From Pedobacter sp. ISL-64 (GTDB lineage: Bacteria > Bacteroidota > Bacteroidia > Sphingobacteriales > Sphingobacteriaceae), in assembly GCF_018613605.1 (NCBI RefSeq), contig NZ_JAGGPU010000023.1:1-64000 (forward strand): a stretch of 64,000 bases of DNA. Direction: 5' to 3'. Positions 19,201 to 28,456 of this stretch are shown one piece after another (position 1 is the stretch's first letter; each line of letters begins with the position of its first letter). The notes under the pieces are model-generated. The model was not told the DNA's origin and made no database searches. It saw only the letters and a program-made list of their open reading frames with translations. A program made the translations under genes and the position numbers.

Positions 19201-19334
19201 CTTCTATCCGCTTCTTTGTAAATGCGGTAAACGCGGTTACATTATCGGCTTACGATAGGGTAGATCCTGAGGTTTATGGAAATGGTTATCCGCTGCAAAG
19301 AGTGGTTAACGCTGGTTTAAATGTTAAATTTTAA
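16275..19334 (+). CDS. SusC-family outer-membrane transporter, PUL 1 first pair
   Basis: This is a TonB-linked outer-membrane channel, about 1019 residues from ATG 16275. I chose this start because it opens a proper signal peptide (M-R-K-T-Y-F-K-Q-L-M-L-F-S); the in-frame ATG at 16221 would add 18 unlike residues. After the signal come a carboxypeptidase-like domain (V-T-G-T-V-T-D-N-F-G-N-P-L-F-G-V), a plug with V-R-G-N-T-P, P-E-E-I-E-S-V-T-I-L-K-D-G and S-N-S-V-V-M-I-T-T-R-K-G, and the barrel. The plug motifs are weaker than in the second pair (S-T-V-M-L-G-Q-Q-S-S where A-A-I-Y-G-S-R-A is usual), so this member has diverged. Confidence 0.93.
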   Translation: MRKTYFKQLMLFSLTVYAVCPSVANANTIRVKSHVAGKIGFTKNHRLEVTGTVTDNFGNPLFGVMVSIKETGTSVSTDKNGKYKISTVEGDILIFTLNGYLVKEVEANQVLLNISLGESQKRQATTPILYGEQSVTTNLQSTSTVYNNDLIKVPVAGINNALSGRLAGLYTLQSSGRPGADGTSITVRGNTPLVLVNGVPRDYPSIDPEEIESVTILKDGLSTVMLGQQSSNSVVMITTRKGEVGKQRISLTAQAGLQSAIKLPQPLGAFDYATLYNEALANDGKAPRFSAADLNAWANGSDPVFHPDVDWYGTILKPNTVFSRYNLNTYGGGNSTRYFLDVDYLNQSGILKQDDQNTYSTNTDYKRYLVRTNIDIDITPTTLLNLNLFGRIQNGNQPGGAGANTAIFTTGTTLSNFGGNNIFAQLAATPNNAYPVFNPNGSLAGSSDYQTNLWGATTRSGYFYNSTRDVSADISLRKTLDNVTKGLWLKALASFNTSVSENIIRTKQYAVYKLASTNPDVYQKFGVDGQQINLSTNSGQSRNLFVDFSAGLDKTYGNHSLNALLKYNSQSAQTANQIPMIFSNLSGRVDYNYKEKYLAEVALSYSGLNRYEEGNRFGFFYGFGLGWNIAKEDFLKDTKWLNALKVRANYAYTGNANAGYFAYKQYYVTGASYNYGTTPTAITGTVEGTLANPKITWEKANQYNLGIDASLFNNKLSIAADYFNNENFDLIQTRGRSSALLGTAYPAENIGISRYSGVEFDLKYSNNVGNFNYYIAPNVFSLQKIIQYQDEIDRPYPWMARTGQREDQTFGYIADGLFQNQTEINSSAKIQGYSPVPGDIKYKDLNNDGIINELDIQSLKNNNPIWFYGLNLGFSYKGFDFSALLQGVQNRYVYVSGSTEWAFQNNGLGQVFEQNLGRWTPATAAVATQPRLTIGSNPNNEATSSYWLHDGSYVRLKNIELGYTLPKPLTNKLKLASIRFFVNAVNAVTLSAYDRVDPEVYGNGYPLQRVVNAGLNVKF

Positions 19335-19405
19335 TGCTGGGTTGATATGAAAAATCATGAAGATAAGTTCACCTCGTTCAGGGAAATTCTGCAATCATGT
19401 TCGTT

Positions 19406-19423
19406 CCAAAGGGATGCCTTTGG
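19406..19423 (+). other. Intercistronic hairpin between SusC and SusD
   Basis: A perfect 7-bp stem CCAAAGG, loop GATG, CCTTTGG lies in the 122-base gap between SusC and SusD, with no T run after it. It could protect or process the polycistronic mRNA and set the SusC to SusD ratio; that role is inference. Confidence 0.5.
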
Positions 19424-19456
19424 CAATCATCACCATTAAAAACAAATTATAAACAG

Positions 19457-21139
19457 ATGAAAATTAAGATAAAAGAAATAGTTGGTGTTTTAGCCATTAC
19501 CATCATTGGTTTTTCGGCATGTAAGAAACCATTATATGAAACAGAGCCGACCAGTCAGGATATTACTTACGTTTTCGATAAAACAGACTCGCTGGGGATA
19601 CAGGCCAAAACATTTTTAGCTGATATTTATTCCTATCTGCCAAATGGATACAATAGAATTGGTAATGATGTTTTAGATGCTGCATCTGATGATGCGATTA
19701 GTTCGTCGCCAGCAAGTACCATCGAGTATTTTGTTAACGGCCGTATTTCTGCGGTTGCTACAGTAGATAACTCTTGGGACAATAATTACAGAACCATTAG
19801 AAAGGCTAATATATTCCTGGCCAATATCGACGTGGTTCCTTTAAATCAAAAAGGATTAAAAGTGTACTGGAAATCAGAAGCGAGAATACTCAGGGCAATT
19901 GCCTATTTCGAACTGATTAAACGTTTTGGAGGCGTGCCATTACTGGGCGATAGGGTTTTAGGGTTGGATGATAATATTCAGTTGCCAAGAAATACCTATG
20001 CCGAATGCCTTAAATATGTGGTTGATGAATGTGATGCTTTAAAAGCTATCGCCAGGCCTGATAATACGCTGGCTGCTGATGAAGATTACGGAAGGGTTAC
20101 CCAGGGTGTTGCACTTGCCTTAAAAGCAAGGATTTTATTGTACGATGCCAGTCCGTTAAACAATCCAACGAACGATTTAACTAAATGGGCTTCGGCAGCG
20201 CAAGCCGCTAAAGATGTAATGAACCTGAATATATTTTCATTAACTGCGGCTTATACTTCAGTTTTTAACACCCGAAAAAATAGTGAGGTTATTCTTGCCT
20301 ACCAGCGGGCGGTAACTTTCGATCTGGAGACCAGGAATGCACCAGTAGGTTATACCGCTACCAATGCATCTGGCTCTGGTTACACTAGCCCAACCCAAGA
20401 GCTGGTTGATGCATTTGATATGAGCAACGGAAGAGCAATTAGCGATCCGGCATCGGGTTATAATGCTGCAGACCCTTACACAGGCAGAGATCCGAGGTTT
20501 TACAGGACTATTTTTCATAATAATGCAAAATGGTTGAATAGGATAATCCAAACTTATGATGGCGGTTTAGATAGACCAGGGAGTGCGGTAAACGTACAAA
20601 CCCGAACCGGCTATTACATGCGTAAATTTTTGAACGAAACTTTTGAAAGTGCGTCAATTTACAGCAATCAAACACACAACTTCCCGATTTTCAGGTATGC
20701 AGAGATTTTGCTCAATTATGCCGAGGCCATGAACGAAGCGGCAGATAATGCCGTAAACAGGACTGAAGCTTTTAACCAATTGAAGGCTTTAAGGTTAAGG
20801 GCGGGTATTGCAATAGGCAGTACAGTAGGTTATCAACATGGACTAAAAACTACCATGACCCAGGCCGAAATGAGAGAGGCCATAAGGCACGAACGTAGGG
20901 TGGAAATGGCTTTCGAAGAGCAGCGTTTTTGGGATATACGCAGATGGAAAATTGCCGGAACGGTATTGAATGGCACTTTGCATGGCATGCAGATTATTAA
21001 AAATGCAAATGGCTCATTCTCTTATACCCAAACAAATGCGCTCAATGTATCTTTCGATGCTTCTAAAATGTATCGTTATCCGATTGCAGCCAGCGAGGTG
21101 AACAAGAACAGAAACTTAACGCAAAACCCAGGCTGGTAA
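19457..21139 (+). CDS. SusD-family lipoprotein, PUL 1 first pair
   Basis: This is a surface glycan-binding partner of the preceding SusC, about 560 residues from ATG 19457. That start places a lipoprotein signal (I-G-F-S-A-C-K-K) at the N-terminus; the in-frame ATG at 19397 would add 20 residues and overlap the hairpin. Family hallmarks are E-A-R-I-L-R-A-I-A-Y-F-E-L-I-K-R-F-G-G-V-P (about 136), A-R-I-L-L-Y-D-A-S-P, R-Y-A-E-I-L-L-N-Y-A-E-A-M-N-E and R-H-E-R-R-V-E-M-A-F-E-E-Q-R-F-W-D-I-R-R-W. It ends N-P-G-W. Confidence 0.95.
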   Translation: MKIKIKEIVGVLAITIIGFSACKKPLYETEPTSQDITYVFDKTDSLGIQAKTFLADIYSYLPNGYNRIGNDVLDAASDDAISSSPASTIEYFVNGRISAVATVDNSWDNNYRTIRKANIFLANIDVVPLNQKGLKVYWKSEARILRAIAYFELIKRFGGVPLLGDRVLGLDDNIQLPRNTYAECLKYVVDECDALKAIARPDNTLAADEDYGRVTQGVALALKARILLYDASPLNNPTNDLTKWASAAQAAKDVMNLNIFSLTAAYTSVFNTRKNSEVILAYQRAVTFDLETRNAPVGYTATNASGSGYTSPTQELVDAFDMSNGRAISDPASGYNAADPYTGRDPRFYRTIFHNNAKWLNRIIQTYDGGLDRPGSAVNVQTRTGYYMRKFLNETFESASIYSNQTHNFPIFRYAEILLNYAEAMNEAADNAVNRTEAFNQLKALRLRAGIAIGSTVGYQHGLKTTMTQAEMREAIRHERRVEMAFEEQRFWDIRRWKIAGTVLNGTLHGMQIIKNANGSFSYTQTNALNVSFDASKMYRYPIAASEVNKNRNLTQNPGW

Positions 21140-21180
21140 TTGGAGATTTTAAAAATTGTTAAATGATAACCATACCTATT

Positions 21181-24100
21181 ATGCAAAAAATATTATATAA
21201 ATTATTAATCCTTTTTATCCTCTTGCCCGGCATTTCTTTGGCGCAAACGGTAATTAGAGGAACTGTAGTCGATAATTCAGGTCCCTTGCCGGGAGCTACA
21301 ATTGTAGAGAAAGGCTTAACCAATAACGGTGCCGTGAGCGATGGAGAAGGCAAATTTCAATTTACCTTAAAGGGAACCTCAAAAACGCTTATTGTTAAAT
21401 CGATCGGATATTTAAATCAGGAGGTTAACGTAGCTGGTAAAACGGTGGTATCCATCAATTTAAAGGCCGATACCAAAGGCTTAGATGAAGTTTTGGTTGT
21501 TGGTTTTGGTAAGCAAAAGAAAATTACCAATACGGGAGCAATTAGTTCTATTTCGGCATCAGAGATTAAGCAAAACCCAAGTGCGAGTATCCAGAATACG
21601 CTTGCAGGCCGGTTACCAGGTTTTACTTCACAACAAAGAAGTGGCCAACCCGGGGCAGATGGAGCAGCTTTCTTTATCCGTGGTGTAAGCACTTACGCGG
21701 GGAGTACCTCTCCTTTAATTATTGTTGATGATGTGGAATATGATTATAACCAGGTTTCTGATATCGATCCTAATGAAGTAGAAACTGTTTCCATTTTAAA
21801 AGATGCTTCAACCACTGCCGTTTACGGTATTAAAGGTGCCAATGGCGTACTGGTAATTACGACCAAAAGAGGATTAGCAGGTAAGCCACGGATTAATTTA
21901 AAATCAGAGGCAGGTTATCAGATGGATGTAAATACTCCGGAATTCTTAAATTCATACGAGGCCAAATTACTGAACAATGAAGCGCTAAGGAATTCGGGCG
22001 ATCTAACCAACAAAGCTTTCGCAACTGAGGCAGATTTGACCGCTTACCGGGATCATACCGATCCTTATGGGCATCCGGATATTGACTGGTGGAAAACCAT
22101 TTTTAAACCAGGTGCGATGATTACCAGACAGAATCTCGATTTTCAGGGCGGTACAGAGAGTGTAAAATATTTTGTATCGGCAGGTTATTTATGGCAGAAC
22201 GGTAATGTTAGGGATTTTAGCTCGGATAATGGAGTAAACAGTAATTTCTATTACAAGCGCTATAATTTTAGATCGAACTTAGATATTCAGGCAACCAAGA
22301 CCTTAAGTATCCGTTTAGATTTAACCGGACGTTTCGGTGAAACCAACCAGCCTTTTAATTCGCAACAGGGCAATGCCTATTATGCCAATGGAAATGGTAT
22401 TGTTGGTGAAATTTATAGCGGTGGTTATTTACCGCCCTGGGCTTTCCCGGTTACCAATCCAAATGGCTCGTACCCATATAATCCTTTATTAACCAATGCA
22501 AATACAAGTATTATCGGTCGTTTGGCAGAGTCAGGATATTCGAGAACTTTTGATAATGACCTGAATATTGTTTCGAGCGCCAGCCAGAAGTTAGATTTTA
22601 TAACGCCTGGATTAGCAGCAAAAGTATTATTATCGTACGCAAGTGCCCAAAGTTACACTGTAAGTGCAAGTAGAACCGCTTTGCCATATTATTTATATAA
22701 TTCGGCTACAGGGCTTTATCTGCCATTAAACGCTACGCAATACCGTACACCACCATTTGCAGCAGGGTATAGCAATACCAGTATTTTCCGTACCTTAAGT
22801 ACGCAATCATCTTTAAACTACGATCGTAATTTTGGCGACCACCGTGTGTATGGTTTGGTTTTATATAACGATAACCGTGTAATTAATTCAACCACAACGG
22901 CTGATGCCAATCAAGGTCCGGGTGTACCAACAGTAATTACAGGAACAACCTTTAGGGGTGGCTACGACTACAAAAACAAATATCTGATTGAATTTAATGC
23001 TGCCTACAATGGTACCGACCGTTTTACCGGTTCTAAAACCAAAGGCTGGTTCCCTGCAGCATCAATAGGTTGGAATATTTCAGAAGAGAAGTTTTTTTCA
23101 GACAATATCAAATTTATAGATCTGTTTAAAATCAGGGCATCATACGGTATGGTGGGATCAGATGATATTGGTGGTGCGAAAAAATTTCTTCAATTATATA
23201 CTTTAGGCTCTGGCTCTTACAATTTTGGTACAACAAGCACCTCATATAACGGAATTACCGAAGGTAGTTTAGGAAACCTGGATGTAACCTGGGAGAAAGA
23301 AAAGAAACTTGACGTAGGTATAGACCTGAATATGTTTAAAGGTAAACTTAAAATTACTGCTGATTATTTCAACAATGACAGGTACGACATTTTAACCACC
23401 AGACAAAGTGTTCCCTTTACTATTGGGGTGGGTTTACCACCAGTTAACCTGGGTAAGGTAAACAACAGAGGTTTTGATGGGGAGGTAAGCTACAATGAGA
23501 AAATTAACGATTTCTCAGCAGGGGTAAGGTTGACTTTCTCTTACGCCAAGAATAAAATCCTCTATCAGGATGAAGCACAGCCTGCTTACCCTTGGTTAGC
23601 GGCAACAGGCAATCCGATTGGACAGTATTTTGGGTGGCACTTTTTAGGCTTTTATACTGCAGCAGAAATTGCAGATCCTAATGTGGCCAAACCAACAACA
23701 GCTGTTGGGCCCGGCGATATGAAATATCAGGACTTGAATGGTGATAAAATCATTGACGATACGGATAAAGGAGTAATTGGCAAACCAAATCTGCCAAACA
23801 CTACCTATGGTGCAAACTTTAATTTCGGGTATAAAAACTTTTACCTGAATGTATTTTTTCAAGGCTCGTACGGTTATAGTACCCGTTTTCACTCAGAGAC
23901 CATTACGCCAGGAAACTCGAACTATCAACCGATACATTTGCAACGCTGGACACCGGAAACAGCTGCTACAGCTATTTTTCCTCGATTGGGTGGTAATGCG
24001 GTAACCAATTTTCCAAATGCCACAAATAATTTCTCTGATTTTTGGACAAGAGACAATTATTATGTGCGTTTAAAAACGGCAGAAATCAGTTACCTGTTTC

Positions 24101-24291
24101 CAAACGCATTGGCTAAAAAACTTCGCCTTTCGGCGATAAGACTATATGCAAATGGAAACAACCTGCTTACCTGGACCAACGTAACCGATCTTTACCAGGT
24201 AGATCCCGAAAATGGAAACAGTACCACTACGGTAATCAGTGTGTATCCAACACAGCGTATTTATAATCTTGGATTAAATGTTACATTTTAA
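21181..24291 (+). CDS. SusC-family outer-membrane transporter, PUL 1 second pair
   Basis: This is a second TonB-linked channel, about 1036 residues from ATG 21181 (M-Q-K-I-L-Y-K-L-L-I-L-F, signal peptide ending S-L-A-Q); ATG 21163 is an alternative. The regulatory-like beta domain (V-I-R-G-T-V-V-D-N-S-G-P-L-P-G-A-T-I-V-E-K-G) is followed by D-E-V-L-V-V-G-F-G and a canonical plug with I-R-G-V-S-T, V-S-I-L-K-D-A-S-T-T-A-V-Y-G-I-K-G-A-N-G and V-I-T-T-K-R-G. The two pairs in one operon suggest that two oligosaccharide size or composition classes are imported. Confidence 0.95.
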   Translation: MQKILYKLLILFILLPGISLAQTVIRGTVVDNSGPLPGATIVEKGLTNNGAVSDGEGKFQFTLKGTSKTLIVKSIGYLNQEVNVAGKTVVSINLKADTKGLDEVLVVGFGKQKKITNTGAISSISASEIKQNPSASIQNTLAGRLPGFTSQQRSGQPGADGAAFFIRGVSTYAGSTSPLIIVDDVEYDYNQVSDIDPNEVETVSILKDASTTAVYGIKGANGVLVITTKRGLAGKPRINLKSEAGYQMDVNTPEFLNSYEAKLLNNEALRNSGDLTNKAFATEADLTAYRDHTDPYGHPDIDWWKTIFKPGAMITRQNLDFQGGTESVKYFVSAGYLWQNGNVRDFSSDNGVNSNFYYKRYNFRSNLDIQATKTLSIRLDLTGRFGETNQPFNSQQGNAYYANGNGIVGEIYSGGYLPPWAFPVTNPNGSYPYNPLLTNANTSIIGRLAESGYSRTFDNDLNIVSSASQKLDFITPGLAAKVLLSYASAQSYTVSASRTALPYYLYNSATGLYLPLNATQYRTPPFAAGYSNTSIFRTLSTQSSLNYDRNFGDHRVYGLVLYNDNRVINSTTTADANQGPGVPTVITGTTFRGGYDYKNKYLIEFNAAYNGTDRFTGSKTKGWFPAASIGWNISEEKFFSDNIKFIDLFKIRASYGMVGSDDIGGAKKFLQLYTLGSGSYNFGTTSTSYNGITEGSLGNLDVTWEKEKKLDVGIDLNMFKGKLKITADYFNNDRYDILTTRQSVPFTIGVGLPPVNLGKVNNRGFDGEVSYNEKINDFSAGVRLTFSYAKNKILYQDEAQPAYPWLAATGNPIGQYFGWHFLGFYTAAEIADPNVAKPTTAVGPGDMKYQDLNGDKIIDDTDKGVIGKPNLPNTTYGANFNFGYKNFYLNVFFQGSYGYSTRFHSETITPGNSNYQPIHLQRWTPETAATAIFPRLGGNAVTNFPNATNNFSDFWTRDNYYVRLKTAEISYLFPNALAKKLRLSAIRLYANGNNLLTWTNVTDLYQVDPENGNSTTTVISVYPTQRIYNLGLNVTF

Positions 24292-24302
24292 TTAAAGTGA
24301 TC

Positions 24303-26045
24303 ATGAAAAAGAAAATTTCTATCATAGCCATATTTGCACTCATCATCATCAGCTCTTCCTGCAAAAAAGGAGGCTTATTGGATGAGAGTACATTAACTAC
24401 CTTAAACGAAGAAACCACTTTTGCCGATAGTATTAATACCCAGGCGTTTTTAACGCGGATTTATCAGCAGGTTGGTTTTCAATACGATATTCAATACCTT
24501 GATGCTGGGGGGCATGCAGGAGCGGCTGATGAAGGTGTTGCCGGCCGTTACAACGGTACCCAAAATTCTGCAGTGGTTATTGCTTTTGGGCTGGTATCTA
24601 AAAGCTCAACAAACAGCGATTTTACCGGCATGTGGTCGGTTCCTTATCAAAATATCAGAAGGGTAAATGTGCTTCTGCAAAATATTGGTGGGGCACCGTT
24701 AAGTGCTGCAACTAAAAAAGGTATGATTGCCGAAGCCAGGTATTTAAGGGCCTGGTATTACTTCCTATTGATCAGGGCTTTTGGAGGTGTACCATTACTG
24801 GGCGATAAGGTTTATGATATTACCGAGGATTTTAATTTAAAAAGATCTACCTACCAGGACTGTGTAAATTATATCGTTTCAGAATGCGAAGCCGCCAAAG
24901 CAGATTTACCAACCAGTGTAACCATTTTGCCTCAAAATTACGGGCGCATTACGCAAGGAACCTGCATGGGCTTAAAATCGCGTGTTTTATTGTATGCCGC
25001 AAGTCCCTTATTTAACGGTGGCCAATTAGCCCCATCTGGCGAAGTACACAATTTAACCGGTTATGCCGCTTACGATAAAGAACGCTGGAAAAAAGCTGCG
25101 GATGCGGCATCAGATATCATCAATACCGGTAACTATTCTTTGTATGTAGATAACGGTGCACCAAGCGGTACAACCAATAGAAACGGATATGGTTTTTATA
25201 AGGTTTTTCAGATGCGGGTAAACAGCGAATACCTGTTTGCCGCGATGAGAGGTGCACAACGTGAGTTTGAATCTTTTTTACTGCCGCAAAGCAGATCTGG
25301 TGGTTATGCCTTTACGGTAAGTCAGCAAACGGTAGATAAGTTTCCGATGATTAACGGGAAAGCCATTAATGAAGCGGGTTCTTTATACGATCCGGCCAAT
25401 CCTTACGCCAACCGTGATCCCCGTTTTGCCAATTCAGTAATTTATAATGGTGCCCCATGGATTTTAAGTGGTAATAATGCTGCTCCTGTAAATACTTATG
25501 TAGGTTCTGGTACAACGGATGCTGTGAGTGGTCCGCTTGGGTTTAATACAGGCTACTTTCCCCGTAAATATCTTTTAGAAAACTCTACAGGAAACGGTGA
25601 GCGATGCTGGGGACTGATTCGGTATGCAGAAATTTTATTGAATTATGCTGAAGCACTTAACGAATACAGCGGACCAGTACCTGAAGTGTATGCCCAACTA
25701 AGAAAAATAAGGGAACGTGCTGGTATTACCGCAGGTCCAGATGGTAATTATGGAATTAAGGCAGATGCAACACAAGATGAAATGCGGGCCATTATTCAAA
25801 AAGAACGCGATATAGAATTGTTTATGGAAGAACACCGTATGTGGGACGCGAGAAGATGGAAAACAGCTGCGGTTGATTTTGAAAAGCCAATACGAGGCGT
25901 TAAAATAACCAAAACGGGTAATACCTATAGTTACGAATATGTAGATGTGCGCGAACATCATTTTCCTGCCAATTATGGTTTATTCCCAATGTTGGCTTCA
26001 GAAATAGCAAAAAATACAGCATTGATCCAAAATCCGGGCTGGTAG
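24303..26045 (+). CDS. SusD-family lipoprotein, PUL 1 second pair
   Basis: This surface glycan-binding lipoprotein has about 580 residues and starts at ATG 24303, 11 bases after the SusC stop; a GTG two codons earlier is less likely. The lipobox is I-S-S-S-C-K-K. Hallmarks are I-A-E-A-R-Y-L-R-A-W-Y-Y-F-L-L-I-R-A-F-G-G-V-P-L-L-G-D-K, S-R-V-L-L-Y-A-A-S-P-L-F-N, R-Y-A-E-I-L-L-N-Y-A-E-A-L-N-E and E-E-H-R-M-W-D-A-R-R-W. It ends N-P-G-W. It matches the first PUL 1 SusD in several C-terminal phrases, so the pairs probably arose by duplication. Confidence 0.95.
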   Translation: MKKKISIIAIFALIIISSSCKKGGLLDESTLTTLNEETTFADSINTQAFLTRIYQQVGFQYDIQYLDAGGHAGAADEGVAGRYNGTQNSAVVIAFGLVSKSSTNSDFTGMWSVPYQNIRRVNVLLQNIGGAPLSAATKKGMIAEARYLRAWYYFLLIRAFGGVPLLGDKVYDITEDFNLKRSTYQDCVNYIVSECEAAKADLPTSVTILPQNYGRITQGTCMGLKSRVLLYAASPLFNGGQLAPSGEVHNLTGYAAYDKERWKKAADAASDIINTGNYSLYVDNGAPSGTTNRNGYGFYKVFQMRVNSEYLFAAMRGAQREFESFLLPQSRSGGYAFTVSQQTVDKFPMINGKAINEAGSLYDPANPYANRDPRFANSVIYNGAPWILSGNNAAPVNTYVGSGTTDAVSGPLGFNTGYFPRKYLLENSTGNGERCWGLIRYAEILLNYAEALNEYSGPVPEVYAQLRKIRERAGITAGPDGNYGIKADATQDEMRAIIQKERDIELFMEEHRMWDARRWKTAAVDFEKPIRGVKITKTGNTYSYEYVDVREHHFPANYGLFPMLASEIAKNTALIQNPGW

Positions 26046-26223
26046 AAAATAAAGAAACATCAGTTCGGTCTGATAAAAAATGGTTAGTATCGTTAGTTTG
26101 GGGTCACCTTGCCTAGCTTGGTGGCTTTTTTAAATGAAATGAAGCGAAAAATGAAATTGAATTGCCTTTTGCCAATTCTTTATTGCGAATACCTAAACCG
26201 GTTTGCTTAAATAAAAAATAAAC

Positions 26224-28341
26224 ATGATTGCCATAAGTGAAAAAACAAACAACAAAATAAAGGCTCACCGAAAGATTAGATTTGGATTTCTGGTTGGAGG
26301 CCTGATGCTGATTGGTATATCGGCAAACGCCCAAAACGAACCTTTTAATGTTATTCTGCAGTGCATTAATAACGATTTGCAGACTTTTGTTAAAGATAAA
26401 CCATTGGCCGAAGAGGTGGGCAAACATCTTAAAAATCTAAATGCAGATGGCAGCTGGGCAGATATCAATTATGCCGATGTGCAGTACGATCCTTTAAAAC
26501 GGATCAAAGATATGGCGACCGCTTATATCCGCCCATCGAATAAACTTTATAACAATAGCGAACTACACGCTGCTATTGTGAGGTCTTTACAGAACTGGCT
26601 GGATAAAAACCCGAAGAACAAGAATTGGTGGTACAATGATATTTTTTATCCTCAGGCTATTGGGCAAACCTTAATTTTGATGCGCAATGCCAAAACCGGG
26701 CTTCCTGCAACGCTAGAAAATGCGTTGATCAAAAGGATGATCAGAAAATTAAAGACTGGCGACGGTGCCAACACTTCTGATGAAGCATTACATTATTTAT
26801 ATCGTGCTTGCCTAACACAGAACAAGGTAACGCTCGATTCTGCTGCAAAATACCTGTTCGAACCTATTGCCATAACTGATGGCAAGGAAGGTGTTCAGGT
26901 TGATGGGAGTTATTATCAGCATGGAAAACAGCAGGCCATTGCCAGTTATGGAAGGGTGTTTGCCGGAAATTCGGTTAATGCGGCTTTCTATTTAAGGGAA
27001 ACAGGGTATGCTTTGCCGAAAGATCAACTGGCCATTTTGGTCAATTACCTTAAAAATACTTTCTTAAAAACCATAAGAGGATCGTTTTACGATTTTAATG
27101 TGCGTGGACGAGGGATTAGCCGTAAAGATTCTTTAAGCAGCGGAATGGGTGGGATGGTGAATAAAATTAAACTTTTCGATCCTGAAAATGCCGCATATTG
27201 GGATGCTTCGGTTAAACGGACCTCGGGGGCGGAACTGCCCAGTTATAAAATTATGCCCACCCATAACCAGTTTTGGAAAAGCGGATATACCCTGCACCTT
27301 CGCCCCGCTTATACCTTTAGTGTGCAAACGGCATCAACAAGAACTTTACGGACAGAACGCGGTAACAATGAAAACATATTGGGGAAATTTCTCCCCGATG
27401 GGGCAACCAATATCCAGCGTAGCGGATCGGAATATGCCAACCTGATGCCTGTTTGGGAATGGGATAAAATCCCTGGAACCACCAGTAGAGATTATGCCGA
27501 TGATAATGGTGCAACAATATTAAAGGAATGGGGAATTCCGGGGACCACCAAATTTGTGGGTGGAGTTAGTGATGGTATTTATGGCGTTTCATGTTACGAT
27601 TTAGACTATGATCGTGTTCAAGCAAAAAAAGCATGGTTCTTTTTCGATCAGGAAGTGGTTTGTTTAGGTGCTGGGATTAGGAGCGATTCGGAAGAAAATA
27701 TTACCACAACTGTTAATCAGGCTTGGTCTAGGGGGGATGTAATTTCATCAAATGGAACACGGGCTAAAGGCAATAGCGAAGGCTGGGCAGTTCATGATAG
27801 TATTGGGTATATTTTTCCCCAGGGTGGGATTTTAGAAATCAACAGCAAATCGCAAACCGGAAACTGGTACCGCATCAATCATTTTCAAGGTAAAACCGAA
27901 CTCAAACATAATGTATTTAAGATTTGGTTAAATCATGGCAAAAATCCTCAGAACGCCAGCTATCAGTATATTGTTGTGCCAGGAATTGACGCTGCGGGTT
28001 TAAAAAAATACAACCGGTCGATGATACAGGTATTAAAAAATACCGATGAACTGCAGGCTGTAAAACATACCGGACTGGACATGTTGCAGGCCGTTTTTTA
28101 TAAAGCGGGAACACTGGCTGCCAATGGCCTTTCCCTTCAGGTAGACCAGCCGTGTACGGTTTACATTAAAGATTTAAACGGTAAAAACCCTACGTTATAT
28201 ATCGCAGATCCCGCACAGGAAAATGCAACTATAAGCGTGTTGTTAAAGCTGCCAGGATTATCGAAATCAAAAAGTATAAATTGTAATTTGCCAAATGGTG
28301 CTTTTGCAGGTGCTACAGCAAGTTTTAAAATAAAAGAATAA
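26224..28341 (+). CDS. Polysaccharide lyase family 8 (hyaluronate/chondroitin/xanthan lyase type)
   Basis: This secreted lyase cleaves uronic-acid polymers by beta-elimination, leaving 4,5-unsaturated uronates. The 705 residues have a signal region to about 37 (I-S-A-N-A-Q). An alpha/alpha toroid follows with N-W-W-Y-N-D-I (134-140), G-A-N-T-S-D-E (Asn183), V-D-G-S-Y-Y-Q-H (His233), A-S-Y-G (Tyr242) and V-R-G-R-G-I-S-R (Arg294/Arg296), then a beta-sandwich C-terminal half. Asn, His, Tyr and Arg are the family's catalytic set. PL8 enzymes act on hyaluronan, chondroitin or xanthan; with GH88, KduI and KduD downstream and no sulfatase, I favour a non-sulfated glucuronate polymer. Confidence 0.92.
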   Translation: MIAISEKTNNKIKAHRKIRFGFLVGGLMLIGISANAQNEPFNVILQCINNDLQTFVKDKPLAEEVGKHLKNLNADGSWADINYADVQYDPLKRIKDMATAYIRPSNKLYNNSELHAAIVRSLQNWLDKNPKNKNWWYNDIFYPQAIGQTLILMRNAKTGLPATLENALIKRMIRKLKTGDGANTSDEALHYLYRACLTQNKVTLDSAAKYLFEPIAITDGKEGVQVDGSYYQHGKQQAIASYGRVFAGNSVNAAFYLRETGYALPKDQLAILVNYLKNTFLKTIRGSFYDFNVRGRGISRKDSLSSGMGGMVNKIKLFDPENAAYWDASVKRTSGAELPSYKIMPTHNQFWKSGYTLHLRPAYTFSVQTASTRTLRTERGNNENILGKFLPDGATNIQRSGSEYANLMPVWEWDKIPGTTSRDYADDNGATILKEWGIPGTTKFVGGVSDGIYGVSCYDLDYDRVQAKKAWFFFDQEVVCLGAGIRSDSEENITTTVNQAWSRGDVISSNGTRAKGNSEGWAVHDSIGYIFPQGGILEINSKSQTGNWYRINHFQGKTELKHNVFKIWLNHGKNPQNASYQYIVVPGIDAAGLKKYNRSMIQVLKNTDELQAVKHTGLDMLQAVFYKAGTLAANGLSLQVDQPCTVYIKDLNGKNPTLYIADPAQENATISVLLKLPGLSKSKSINCNLPNGAFAGATASFKIKE

Positions 28342-28456
28342 AACAAATTATAAACGATGAAACCATCATATCCTCAGCAATACAAAAAATAATAAACAGG
28401 ATATGATATTTCCTCTGCTAGGAGAGCTTCATTACCTTCAAAACACAAATATACAG

